Origin: Brachybacterium sp. Z12
GTDB taxonomy: Bacteria > Actinomycetota > Actinomycetes > Actinomycetales > Dermabacteraceae
Reading direction: 5' to 3'
Length of the DNA stretch: 64,000 bases
Assembly (NCBI RefSeq): GCF_014400405.1
Contig: NZ_CP060496.1
Coordinates: forward strand, 62,001-126,000
Shown here: positions 55,085 through 64,000 of the stretch, piece after piece
How the letters are laid out: every line of letters starts with the position of its first letter
How positions within the stretch are numbered: the stretch's first letter is position 1
The notes under the pieces: model-generated
The model's input: only the letters and a program-made list of their open reading frames with translations
Told to the model about the DNA's origin: nothing
Database searches by the model: none
Program-made: the position numbers and the translations under genes

Positions 55085-55500
55085 GTGGAGACTGACGCCA
55101 TCACGGCCGAGAGCGGTCCGATCACGCTCGACCTCACGGTGGAACGCGGCAGCCAGACCCCGCTGTACCTGCAGCTGGCCGGGGGATCGAGGACGCGATC
55201 CGCAACGGCGTGCTCACCCCCGGCAGCCGGCTCGAGAACGAGCTGGCTCTGTCGAAGCGGCTGCGCCTCTCACGGCCGACGGTGCGGCAAGGGATCCAGG
55301 AGCTCGTGGGCAAGGGCATGCTGGTGCGCAAGCGCGGCGTGGACGAGGAGCACGCCGAGCTGCTCGATGAGGAGCTGGGTGCGGCGCTGCTGACCATGGA
55401 GCGTAAGTCCTTCGCCAACGACGGCACCGTCGTCGAGTACGGGTACCACGTGTATCGCGCCTCGCGGTACTCCTTCGAGGTCACGCTCGTCGACTCGTGA
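55085..55500 (+). pseudogene. GntR/HutC-family regulator, internally deleted remnant
   Basis: The start (GTG 55085 with GAAGGAGG upstream) and the winged helix are good: TPLYLQLAG, then IEDAIRNGVLTPGSRLENELAL and RLSRPTVRQGIQELVGKGMLV. One G is missing near 55185. After KRGV the UTRA ligand domain should give about 150 residues, but only DEEHAELLDEELGAALL and the C-terminal VEYGYHVYRASRYSFEV remain, so roughly 80-90 codons of the effector domain are absent. It lies back to back with the truncated Gfo/Idh gene, suggesting local deletion in a former regulator-dehydrogenase locus. Confidence 0.68.
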
Positions 55501-55545
55501 GGGGCAGGGTGGAGCCCCACCGCGCGCCTTGCGATGGGCACGGCC

Positions 55546-55595
55546 GAGTCATGAGCGCCTCCGTGCCCCTTTCGGCGCTGGGGCGCACATGACTC
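55546..55595. terminator. Inverted repeat between convergent genes
   Basis: GAGTCATGAGCGCC (55546-55559) pairs with GGCGCACATGACTC (55582-55595), one mismatch, 22-base spacer that is itself G/C-rich. It likely terminates the GntR remnant and the convergent M81 gene. Confidence 0.5.
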
Positions 55596-55619
55596 AGCGG
55601 TAGGCGCAAACCACCAGAC

Positions 55620-57115
55620 TCAGTCCCTGCCGGTCATGAGGTCGGCCGCCGTCGGCGCCGGGATCTCCGCGTCGAAGGGGATCATTGGCCGGTCGATCCG
55701 GGAGTGCCCGAGCCGCAGCAGGTCCTGGTCCACACCTCCCGGGGTGAGGGCCAGCAGCCAGCCTGCGGCCGCCTCGTACTGATCGGGTTCGAGGTAGCCC
55801 ATCTTCACCGTGACCACGTCGAAGCCGGTCATGGACAGGCCCAGCCGCTCGAACATCGAGCGGGTGGCCCACTGCGAGCGCCGCCCGGTGACCACGACCG
55901 ACAGGCCGGTCTCCCGGTCGTCGTCGAGCACGCGCAGCGCGGCTGAGCGTCCCGTGTTCGGGGCCTGGTCCAGTGCCGTGACCTCGGCGCGCAGCGCCAC
56001 GGGGCCCGGCTCGCGGGCATCGATCCGCCCGCCCACGGTGAACTCCCCGCGTCCCCGAGGCCGAGAGCGGTCGCGGCGTCGGTCGATTCCGGGTCGACCA
56101 GGGAGACCATCAGCGCACTGACCTGACCGGAGCGGATCTCGGGCCGGGCCAGCAGGCGGGCCAGGGCGTAGGTGGTGTCGTCGGCCCCGCCCGCGCCGGG
56201 GTTGTCCCCGGAGTCGGAGATCCAGAAGGGACGCTGGTCGGAGGCCACAGCCTGCTCGAGGCATTCATCGAAGGTCCCGGTGGGAGCCACGAACTCGAAG
56301 TCGTGGCGCTTGTCCCAGACAGCACCGGCGAGCTCCAGCGCGGCGGCCTCGACGGCGCCGGCATCGTCCCCGAAGGCGACGATCGCGGCCTTGCATCGAG
56401 GCTGGTCCGCCCAGGCGAAACCGATCCAGTAGGACACGTCGGTGACGCCCTCGCGGGCGGTGAGCTCCGGGATGCGGGCGTACAGCGACTTGGCCGGCTC
56501 GATGCGGGTGGAGGTCTTCTCCCCGGGCAGCAGGATCGGCAGGTGCACCAGGGCCTTGTGCGGGCGCGCGCCGCCTGCCGCGACCTTCGCGGACGCGACC
56601 ACCAGGTCGCGCAGACCGCGCTCGCGGGTCTCCCAGGCGTCGATGTGCGGCGCATGGCGATAGCAGGTCAGCAGGTCGCACGCCTCGAACAAGATCTCGG
56701 AGACGTTCCCGTGCAGGTCCATCGCGGTGCCCACCACGGTGTCCGGGCCGATCGCGGAGCGGATCGCGGTGATCAGATCACCCTCGGCATCGTCCAGACC
56801 GACCACGCTCATCGCGCCGTGGATGTCGAAGAAGAAGCCGTCCAGCGGCGCGGCCTCGGTCGCAGCGGTCAGCCCCGCGACGATCTCCGCCTTCCATCCC
56901 TCGTAGGTGTCGCGGTCCAGCTGCCCACCCGGCAGAGCCCGGGCGTGGAGCACGCCCACGTACTGGGCGGTGGGCGCCGTGAAGGGGTACCGAGCCAGGA
57001 TCTCCTCGGTCCCGCGGCGCACCTCGAAGTCCGCCGCACTGGAGCGGTAGGGGGTGAAGGTCGAGGACTCGATCGCGATACCGGCGATGGCGATGCGGGG
57101 CAGGAGGATGCTCAT
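55620..57115 (-). CDS. M81-family metallopeptidase (MlrC-like) (one frame break)
   Basis: About 498 residues. The microcystinase-C-like family (DUF1485 N-terminal, MlrC C-terminal) keeps metal-site histidines in GFFFDIHGAMSV, GTAMDLHGNVSE and CYRHAPHIDAWETRERG, and DSGDNPGAGGADDTTY. The true substrates of most members are unknown; they often sit in catabolic clusters. The frame breaks near 56056: GLGDAG continues as EFTVGGRIDAREPG with one G restored in a G run. The C-terminal segment VVVTGRRSQWATRSMFERLGL is normal. ATG 57115 is 46 bases from the transporter gene upstream on the same strand. Confidence 0.82.
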
Positions 57116-57161
57116 TGCGGCCTTTCGAGGAGGTGCGAAGGTGTGCTCATGACGTGCCTGC

Positions 57162-57913
57162 TCACCCCGCCAGCAGCGACACCCCGGTGCCGAGCGCCAG
57201 CAGCGCACCCACGAAGCCGAGCACCATCACGAAGCGTTGGATGGTCTGCTCGCTCAGCCGTTCCTGCACCGCCTCGCCGAGGAAGATCGAGGCGATCACC
57301 ACCGCGACCATCGTGATCCACACCCACCACGGAAGGTCCGGCAGCTGCCGTCGTCCCAGGCGAGCTTCGAGGTGAAGGACACCGAGGAGATCAGGATCCA
57401 CAGCGGCTGGAGGGTGGCGACCATCGGCAGCACCGGCCAGCGGGACAGCGCCGCGTAGACGGTCACCGCCGGTCCGCCGACGCCGCCGAGCACGGTCCCG
57501 AGCCCCGAGCCGATCCCGGTGATGACCTGCGCGGCGCGTCCCTCGACGGTGGTGTTCACCCGCACCAGCGCCACCGAGATCAGCAGGCTCAGCAGCACCA
57601 GGGAGGCGGTGACGATGTAGAGCGGGCCGGGCGGGGAGATGGAGGACAGCCACGCCGCGCCCGGCATCACCGCGACCGCGGGCAGCCCGATCCAGGCGAC
57701 GGTGCGCCACTGGATCTGGGGCCAGATCCGCGGCAGCAGCAGGATCGGCATCAGGGTGCCCAGGAAGTTCGCGAGCATGATCCCCTCATGCGCACCGATC
57801 AGCACCACCGCGTAGGGGGCGAACAGCATGCCCAGGCCCAGCCCGGCCGCACGCTGGATCACCGCGGCCAGCAGCACCAGGCCGATCAGGGTCAACGCCA
57901 CGGACAGGCTCAC
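57162..57913 (-). CDS. TSUP (TauE/SafE) family membrane exporter (one frame break)
   Basis: About 250 residues with eight hydrophobic segments; LAAVIQRAAGLGLGMLFAPYAVVL and GIGSGLGTVLGGVGGPAVTVYAAL are the paired glycine-rich repeats of TSUP proteins, which move sulfite, sulfonates or other organic anions. The frame breaks near 57350: SKLAWDDG continues as QLPDLPWWVWITMVAVV with one base restored. GTG 57913 is used; the ribosome site is weak. It precedes the M81 peptidase gene, probably in one operon. Confidence 0.8.
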
Positions 57914-58101
57914 AGATCACACTCGTCTCACGCAGGAGGGGAGTCCCGCACGGCGCGCGGTCCTCGGCAGGGGTCGGCCCTGGCCGCCAGGACGGGGCGC
58001 CTCGGAAGGGACCCCCGCCACCGTATCGGGCCGGCCGGGGAGTGCCCGTGACACGGGAGCGCCGTAGAGTACTGGGCAACCGCATACCAGGAGGCTCACG
58101 C

Positions 58102-58935
58102 ATGACCACTGTTCCCACTGCTCCCTTCCATAACGGCTCGTCCGTCCCGCAGCTCGGCTACGGCGTGTGGCAGGTCGAGAATGATGTCGCCGCGGACGTG
58201 GTCCGCCAGGCGATCGAGGCCGGGTACCGGCATATCGACACCGCGGCCAGTTATCGCAACGAGGGTGGCGTGGGCCGCGCGGTGAAGGCCTCGGGCGTCT
58301 CCCGCGAGGACCTGTTCATCACGACCAAGCTGGACAACGGCGACCAGGGCTTCGACTCCGCGAAGGAAGCGCTGGCGGCCTCTCTCGCCGAACTCGACAT
58401 GGACTACGTGGATCTCTACCTCATCCACTGGGCGAGCCCGCAGCGCGGGAAGTACCTCGAGTCCTGGAAGGCGCTGATCGAGCTCCAGCAGGAAGGGAAG
58501 GCCCGGTCGATCGGCGTCTCGAACTTCCCCCTCGAGCAGCTCGAGGAGATCATCGCTGAGACCGGTGTGGTGCCGGTGATGCACCAGATCGAGCTGCATC
58601 CCGAGTTCCAGCAGGCAGAGCTGCGTGCGTACCACGCCGAGAAGAGCATCCTCACCGAGGCGTGGTCCCCGCTGGGTCAGGGTGGCGACATCCTGCAGAA
58701 CCCGGTCATCACCGAGATCGCCGCCGCGCACGGGGCCGACGCCGGTCAGGTGATCATCGCCTGGCATCTGGCGATCGGCAACGTGGTGATCCCCAAGTCG
58801 GTCACTCCCGCGCGGATCGTCTCGAACTTCGCCGCGGTCCAGCTCGAGCTCACGGCCGAGGAGATCGAGAAGATCAACGCTCTGGATCGCGCCGACGGCC
58901 GGATCGGCGCGGATCCCGCGAACCCGGGCTTCTGA
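58102..58935 (+). CDS. Aldo/keto reductase, 2,5-diketo-D-gluconate reductase-like
   Basis: A 277-residue AKR5-type reductase. Catalytic tetrad: HIDTAASYRNEGGVG (aspartate and tyrosine), FITTKLDNGD (lysine), LYLIHWASP (histidine). VSNFPLEQLEEI, QIELHPEFQQ and VIPKSVTPARIVSN (NADPH binding) are characteristic. AGGAGG is spaced well before ATG 58102. A general carbonyl or keto-sugar reductase in the cytosol; the substrate is not deducible. Probably monocistronic, divergent from the TSUP gene. Confidence 0.9.
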   Translation: MTTVPTAPFHNGSSVPQLGYGVWQVENDVAADVVRQAIEAGYRHIDTAASYRNEGGVGRAVKASGVSREDLFITTKLDNGDQGFDSAKEALAASLAELDMDYVDLYLIHWASPQRGKYLESWKALIELQQEGKARSIGVSNFPLEQLEEIIAETGVVPVMHQIELHPEFQQAELRAYHAEKSILTEAWSPLGQGGDILQNPVITEIAAAHGADAGQVIIAWHLAIGNVVIPKSVTPARIVSNFAAVQLELTAEEIEKINALDRADGRIGADPANPGF

Positions 58936-58960
58936 GCCCGGTGATCTGAGCCCGGTGATC
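58933..58960. repeat. 14-base tandem duplication after the AKR gene
   Basis: TGAGCCCGGTGATC is present twice head to tail, the first copy including the AKR stop codon, followed by a partial third copy (TGAGC). Confidence 0.85.
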
Positions 58961-59003
58961 TGAGCGCAGCGCTCTGATCGCGGAGCTGCGGCGGTGGGAG
59001 TGC

Positions 59004-60456
59004 TCAGCGCTCGCCGAACAGCTCCGCGATCTGGGGGTGCCCGGCGATGTAGCCGTCGAGCAGCTGCGCGCCGAGCGTGGGCGAGCTGACCAGCGGGTGG
59101 GTGGAGAAGCCCTGCCAGGCGGCCGCGCGCGAGCCTGTCGTCGCGGCCTCGAGGATCTTGCGCTCTGAGGCGCGCAGGGCGCTCATCATGCCCAGCCTTC
59201 CCAGCTCCACCGGGGCCACCGGCTGGGGTGGATGCCTTCACCGTCGACCAGGCACAGCACCTCGATCACGGCATCGGCCGGGAGTTCGGGGATGATCCGC
59301 TCCTCCGCAGGGGCGTCGCTGCCCGCAGGAGCATTTCCGACATCCAGGATCATCCGCTCGGAGCGGCCGGTGGCGATCGCGGTCATCAGCCGCAGCGCGA
59401 CCTCCTGGTAGCCGCCCCCGGCGACATCTTCCTCGCGCCGCTCCTCGTCCCGGGACTCGGCCATGTAGGTCGCTTCTCGTTCGTGGAGGGTGGAGCGCCA
59501 TAGGTCCAGCGGGGACGTGCAGCAGGAGTCGTAGGGCGGGTTCGGCTCGCTGCCCTCGGGCTGTGCGGTGTCTGCCGCGAGATAGAAGTCGCCCTGCTGC
59601 TTGGCCAGGAACTCCCCTCGCGTGGTCGCGGCACCGGTGATCCGGTCGATCGCCTCCGAGGTGTGCAGGTAGTAGAACAGGTACTCGTTCGGCAGGGCGC
59701 CGTCGGCCCGCACCCAGTCCTTGCCGATCAGGCGTGCTTCCTCGATCTCGTCGAGGGCGGCGTCGTCCGCGAGCAGTCCCGGCAGCCGGTCTCGGCCGTC
59801 GAGCGTGACCGAGCGCAGCCAGCCGAGGTGGTTCATCCCCACGTAGTCGAAGGCGGCGGGGATCCCGTCGGCCCCCGCTCTCCGGCCACCAGATCCACGT
59901 CCAGCAGCCTTCCCACCCGCCTGACCAGGCCGATGGGGGTGTCGCAGATGCCCACGACCCGATCACCGAGCACGGTGCGCATCGCCTCGGTGACGATCCC
60001 GGCGGGGTTGGTGAAGTTGATGACCCACGCGTCCGGCGCAACCTCGGCGACCACGCGGGCGATGTCGAGTGCGACGGGGATGGTGCGCAGGGCGTAGGCG
60101 AGCCCGCCGGGGCCGATGGTCTCCTGGCCCAGCAGGCCCAGGTCCAGTGCTACGCGTTCATCGACGGTGCGGGCCCCGGCACCGCCCACGCGCACGGCGG
60201 AGAACACGAAGTCGGCGCCGACCACGGCCTCGCGCAGGTCGGTGGTGGCGGTGAGGCGGGGCAATGCTGTCGCGGGCCCGGCGGCGCTCAGCTGTGCGCC
60301 GAGTCCTTCGATCACGGCGGTGATGGTGCGCAGGCGCGAGGGGTCGACGTCGTGCAGGGCGATCTCGTCGACCTGCAGGCCGGTGGCCGCAGTGGCGACG
60401 GCCTCGTACACGAGGGGGACGCGGAATCCTCCGCCGCCCAGGATGGCGAGCTTCAT
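59004..60456 (-). CDS. Glycoside hydrolase family 4, probable 6-phospho-beta-glucosidase (two frame breaks)
   Basis: About 485 residues. GH4 enzymes use NAD and Mn to split (phospho)glycosides by redox chemistry. The N-terminal LAILGGGGFRVPLVYEAV binds NAD; VINFTNPAGIVTEAM and GICDTPIGL (metal cysteine) and NEYLFYYLHTSEAI are landmarks. Breaks: near 59877 one G missing (AGERG continues as ADGIPAAFDYVGMNHLGW) and near 59228 one C missing (EGIHP continues as QPVAPVELGRLGMMSALRASE). It is divergent from an ABC sugar importer, 118 bases away, and likely degrades its imported disaccharide. Confidence 0.86.
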
Positions 60457-60573
60457 AGCGCCGTCACCGTAGCACCGGCGGAGTGCGATCATGGGGGCGT
60501 GACCGGCGCAGGACGTCGGACCGATCGCAGCCCGCGCGGGTGCCGGGCAGCGCGAGCATCTCTGGAGGAGAAC

Positions 60574-61937
60574 ATGCGACGACGGAACTTCCTCGGCAGC
60601 ACTGCCGTGCTCGGCGGGATCGGCGTCCTCGCCGCCTGCGCCCCCGGCTCGGACTCCGGCAGTGGTGGCAGCGAAGCCCCCGCTCCCGCGGCCGACGAGG
60701 TCGACACCGACATCTCCGCGCTGGGTGACATCACCCTGGTGGTGTGGGACCAGGAGGTCCGCGGCGCACAGAACGACGCCATCGAAGCGCTGATCGGCGC
60801 CTTCGAGGAGAAGCACCCCAACGTCACCATCGACCGGAACTCGCAGTCCTTCGACGACCTCCAGCAGCAGACCGGCCTCGCGCTGTCCGGCAATGAGGTG
60901 CCGGACGTGCTCCAGGTCAACAACGCCCGCGGCGACATGGGCACCTTCGTGGCCGACGGCCTGCTCACCGACCTCACCGGTTACGCCGAGGCCTACGGCT
61001 GGACGGACCGCTTCACGCCCGGCGTGCTGGGCAAGATGAGCTACTCGGGCGATGGCGTCACCTTCGGCGAGGGCAGCCTCTACGGCCTCGCTCAGACCGG
61101 CGAGGTCTGCGGGATCTACTACTCCCAGGCGAAGCTCGACGAGCTCGGCCTCGAGGCGCCGACCACCTGGGGCGAGGTGTTCTCCCTGGTCGAGACCGCG
61201 CTGGAGGCCGGCGAGCAGCCGATCATGCTCGGCAACCTCGACCAGTGGCCGGCCCTGCACGTCTTCGGTCCGCTGCAGGCGGGCTTCGTCGATTCCGAGA
61301 CCATCGTGACCCTCGGCATGGGCAACGCCGGCGCCGACTGGACCAGCGAGGAGAACGTCACCGCGCTCACCCAGCTCGCGGAATGGGGCAGCAGCGGCGC
61401 CTCGGCGACTCGCCCAACGGCCTCGCCTACGACGATGCCTGGCCGGCCTTCGCCGAGGGCAGCGGTGTGCTGCTCATCGGCGGCTCCTGGCTCGGCCCCG
61501 ACATGGAGGCCGTGATGGGCGAGGACCTGCGGTTCATGGCACCTCCGCCCGGGGTCGACGGGAAGGTCGCCACCACCGGCGGCACCGGCATCCCCTTCTC
61601 GATCCCCGCCGCCGCCGCGAACCCCGCCGCCGCCGCTGCGTTCATCGACTTCATCACCAGCGATGACGCGATGGAGATGATCGCGGAGAACGGCGGCATG
61701 CCCGTCAACCGCGCGGCGGAGCTCGCCCCGGACTCCGGCGTGAACAAGGACATCTACGAGGCGTTCGACGCCGTCTCCACCGAGGGCACGCTGCTGCCCT
61801 ACCTCGACTACGCGACCCCGTCCTTCGCCGACACCGCCGGCGCCACCATCCAGGAGGTCATCGGCGGCCAGGCCGAGCCGGCCGCCGCCGCTGACGCCCT
61901 GCAGGAGGACTACGGCGCGTTCACGGAGGGATCCTGA
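60574..61937 (+). CDS. ABC importer sugar-binding lipoprotein 2 (one frame break)
   Basis: Family 1 binding protein, about 454 residues. Tat-like RRRNFLGS and lipobox LAAC (cysteine 22) at the N-terminus; DITLVVWDQEVRGAQNDAIEAL, NEVPDVLQVNNARGDMG and a C-terminal SIPAAAANPAAAAAFIDFI are typical. The frame breaks near 61405: EWGSSG continues as RLGDSPNGLAYDDAWPAF with one base restored. GGAGGAGAAC precedes ATG 60574. First gene of the importer operon beside the GH4 glycosidase, so an oligosaccharide or beta-glucoside is the probable ligand. Confidence 0.86.
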
Positions 61938-61940
61938 CCC

Positions 61941-62947
61941 ATGGCGGGACCAGGCCGCGGCCCCGGCGGTGACGCCGACGGGCCCCTGGCGACGAGAGGT
62001 GGCTTATCTGCCGGCTCGCCTCACCATCGGCCCGCCGGGACCACCCGCGCCGGGCCGCGTCGGCGCCCGCCCGCCCCTCCGCAGTCGCGCGCGGCCCCCT
62101 CGCCCCGTACCTGTTCCTCCTGCCCGCCTTCCTGGTCTACGGCGCGTTCGCGCTGTACCCGCTGGGCCGGGCCGCGCAGTTCTCCCTGTTCGAGTGGAAG
62201 GGATTCGGCCCCTCCACCTTCGTGGGGCTGGACAACTACCTGGACCTGGCCGGGGACGCGGATTTCCGGGCGGCGATCGCCAACGCGCTGCTCCTGATCG
62301 TCTTCTACGCGGTGATCCCGCTCGTGGTGGGACTGGTGCTGGCCGCGATCCTGCGGCGCGGGCAGGTGCGAGGGATGGGCTTCTTCCGCACCGTGATCTT
62401 CCTGCCCCAGGTGATCGCGCTGGTCGTGGTCGCCGTGGCGTGGCGGCAGATCTACTCCCCGCACGGCCTGCTCAACGACGCGCTGCGGGCCGTCGGGCTC
62501 GACGCGCTCACCCGCGGCTGGCTCGGCGATCCGAGCACGGCCCTGGCCGCCGTCGGCTTCATCGGCACGTGGGTGCAGATGGGGCTGGTGATGCTGCTGC
62601 TCCTGTCCGGGATGAGCCGCATCCCCGCCGAACTGTTCGAAGCCGCCCGCCTCGACGGCGCGGGGCCGGTCAGGGAGTTCTTCGCGATCACCCTGCCCGC
62701 GGTACGGGGCGAGATCTCGGTCGCGCTCGTGCTGACCATCATCGCGGCCCTGAAGACCTTCGACCTGGTCTACATGACCACCTCCGGCGGTCCCGGCAAC
62801 ACCACGACCGTGCCCAGCTTCGAGGTGTACTTCCGCGCCTTCGAGCTGCGCGAGGTGGGCTCTGCTTCCACCGTCGCGATCGTGCTGACGGCTCTGATCT
62901 TCGTGATCAACGTGGGCGTCTCCCGGATCGGGGAGCGTGAGTCATGA
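61941..62947 (+). CDS. ABC sugar transporter permease, MalF type 2 (one frame break)
   Basis: About 335 residues. A Pro/Arg-rich N-terminal tail precedes LAPYLFLLPAFLVYGAFALYP. The EAA loop is FEAARLDGAGPVREFFAITL, and MTTSGGPGNTTTVPSFEVY is typical of MalF-like subunits. The frame breaks near 62097: SRAAP continues as LAPYLFLLP with one C restored in a run of five. GGAGGG precedes ATG 61941, three bases after the binding-protein stop. It overlaps the second permease (ATGA). Confidence 0.85.
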
Positions 62948-63747
62948 GGGTCTCCCGCGCCGAGACGACGCTGAACTACGTGATCCTGCTGGGCTTCGCG
63001 CTGTTCGCGCTCACCCCCGTCCTCACCATCCTGCTCACCTCGGTCTCCGCCCCGCTGGGGGAACCGGACGGTCTCTACCTCTCCAACTTCGTCGAAGCCT
63101 GGACCGTGGGCGGCTTCGGTCGCTCTCTGGGGAACTCCGTGGTGGTCGCCGCGATCGTGGTGTCCCTCGCGGCCGTGCTCGCGATCGGTGCCGGCTACGC
63201 CTTCGGCACCATGCGCTTCCGCGGCTCGACGCCGCTGTTCTACCTGTTCCTGCTGGGGCTGATGATCCCGACCGAGGCGACGGTCTTCCCGCTGTTCTTC
63301 GACCTGCGCACCCTGGGCCTGACCGACACCTATCTCGCGATCGCCATGCCGCAGGTCGCCCAGTCAGTCGCCTTCGGCACCTTCTGGCTGCGCGCCCAGT
63401 TCCGGGCGATGCCGGTGAGCCTGCTGGAGGCCGCGGCGCTCGACGGCGCAGGCCCGATGCGCGCCCTGACCCGGATCATGGTGCCCGCGGCCCGGCCCGC
63501 GATCCTCACCATGCTGGTGCTGGTGTTCATGTGGACCTGGAACGAGTTCCTGATCGCCCTGGTCATGGCACCGGGCGGGAGCCTGCGCACCGCCCCGCTG
63601 GGGCTGGCGAACTTCCAGGGCCAGTACACCTCCGAGACCGCATTGCTGGCCGCCGGCGCCGTGATCGTCGCCCTGCCCACCGTGATCCTGTTCCTGTTCC
63701 TCCAACGCCACTTCATCCGCGGAATGCTCGAAGGAGCCTCTCAGTGA
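62944..63747 (+). CDS. ABC sugar transporter permease, MalG type 2
   Basis: A 267-residue permease with six helices; EAAALDGAGPMRALTRIMVP is the EAA loop, and FLQRHFIRGMLEGASQ the usual C-terminus. Coupled to the MalF-type gene upstream (ATGA) and to the kinase downstream (GTGA). As with the first importer, no ATPase gene accompanies it. Confidence 0.9.
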   Translation: MRVSRAETTLNYVILLGFALFALTPVLTILLTSVSAPLGEPDGLYLSNFVEAWTVGGFGRSLGNSVVVAAIVVSLAAVLAIGAGYAFGTMRFRGSTPLFYLFLLGLMIPTEATVFPLFFDLRTLGLTDTYLAIAMPQVAQSVAFGTFWLRAQFRAMPVSLLEAAALDGAGPMRALTRIMVPAARPAILTMLVLVFMWTWNEFLIALVMAPGGSLRTAPLGLANFQGQYTSETALLAAGAVIVALPTVILFLFLQRHFIRGMLEGASQ

Positions 63748-64000
63748 CGACCGACGATCCCGCTCTGCCCACCAACCCCGTTACGCCCGACCCTCCGGCG
63801 GCCCCTGGCCCGGGCGCCTCCACCCCCGCCCCGCCCGAGGCGGCCGAGCGCGACGACTGGGACCCGCTCGCCGCCCAGCGCACCGATGAGGATCCGCCGC
63901 TGGACGTGCTGCTGTCCGGCACGGTGTTCTTCGACATCGTCTTCACCGGCATGGACCGCCTGCCCCGCCCCGGCGAGGAGCTGTGGTCCAAGGGCATGGG
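63744..64000 (+). CDS. PfkB-family carbohydrate kinase, N-terminal part (cut by window edge)
   Basis: GTG 63744, overlapping the permease stop, opens a frame that runs off the window. After a long Pro/Ala-rich leader of about 55 residues, LDVLLSGTVFFDIVFTGMDRLPRPGEE matches the first strand and sugar-binding region of ribokinase/PfkB kinases. AAGGAG lies 8 bases before the start. It probably phosphorylates a sugar released by the ABC/GH4 system. Confidence 0.7.
   Translation, partial: MTTDDPALPTNPVTPDPPAAPGPGASTPAPPEAAERDDWDPLAAQRTDEDPPLDVLLSGTVFFDIVFTGMDRLPRPGEELWSKGM

Overview
The window is high-GC DNA with strong G/C preference at third codon positions, many GTG starts and very tight ATGA/GTGA gene overlaps. 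Gene content (MocR-type pdxR beside pdxS, Tat-type lipoproteins, ABC sugar importers without their own ATPase, TelA/XpaC pairs) points to an actinobacterium, probably Micrococcales. A Brachybacterium-like organism fits, but that is inference. I saw no rRNA, tRNA, CRISPR, transposase or phage gene.

Layout: (1) 1-2954, vitamin B6 locus: a flavodoxin fragment, pdxS, and divergent pdxR. (2) 3097-9466, ROK regulator, carbohydrate ABC importer and two Gfo/Idh/MocA dehydrogenases. (3) 9516-19918, sugar-acid genes: DapA-type aldolase, L-fuconate dehydratase, DctPQM TRAP importer, Ldh2-type and hydroxyisobutyrate-type dehydrogenases, SDR, RraA-type aldolase, GntR regulator. (4) 19936-20834, an XpaC-like protein. 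(5) 20957-25058, a tetrulose module: DhaK-DhaL kinase, RpiB-type and TIM-type isomerases, GntR regulator, and the 3' stump of a lost GntP permease. (6) 25223-31583, an isomerase, SDR, FMN hydroxyacid dehydrogenase, 2-hydroxyacid dehydrogenase and SDR cassette with an MFS carrier. (7) 31719-39952, KdgT permease, LysR, a TctC plus fused TctB-TctA transporter, a zinc-type dehydrogenase and L-rhamnonate dehydratase. (8) 40189-45115, hydroxyacyl-CoA-type dehydrogenase, GntP permease, DUF1537 kinase and beta-hydroxyacid dehydrogenase (tetronate type). (9) 45318-52112, a nearly complete non-phosphorylating L-fucose pathway with its GntR regulator. (10) 52126-54409, TelA and a second XpaC-like protein. 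(11) 54486-55500, remnants of a Gfo/Idh gene and a GntR gene. (12) 55620-58935, M81 peptidase, TSUP exporter and aldo/keto reductase. (13) 59004-64000, GH4 glycosidase, a second ABC sugar importer and the start of a PfkB kinase.

Taken together, about 50 kb is a hexose/tetrose sugar and sugar-acid catabolic region with at least seven transport systems. L-fucose can be followed from mutarotation to pyruvate plus lactate, and an FMN-dependent hydroxyacid dehydrogenase in the same window could take the lactate to pyruvate. A palindromic motif, ATCCTATAGGAT and variants, lies in front of seven transcription units between 16.2 and 40.1 kb and suggests one shared GntR-type regulon.

Major caveat: roughly 30 single-base frame breaks were found. 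Most are one missing G or C in a homopolymer, and protein similarity resumes immediately in the next frame. This pattern looks like base-calling/assembly indels rather than mass gene decay, so I annotated such genes as whole CDSs and state where each break is.
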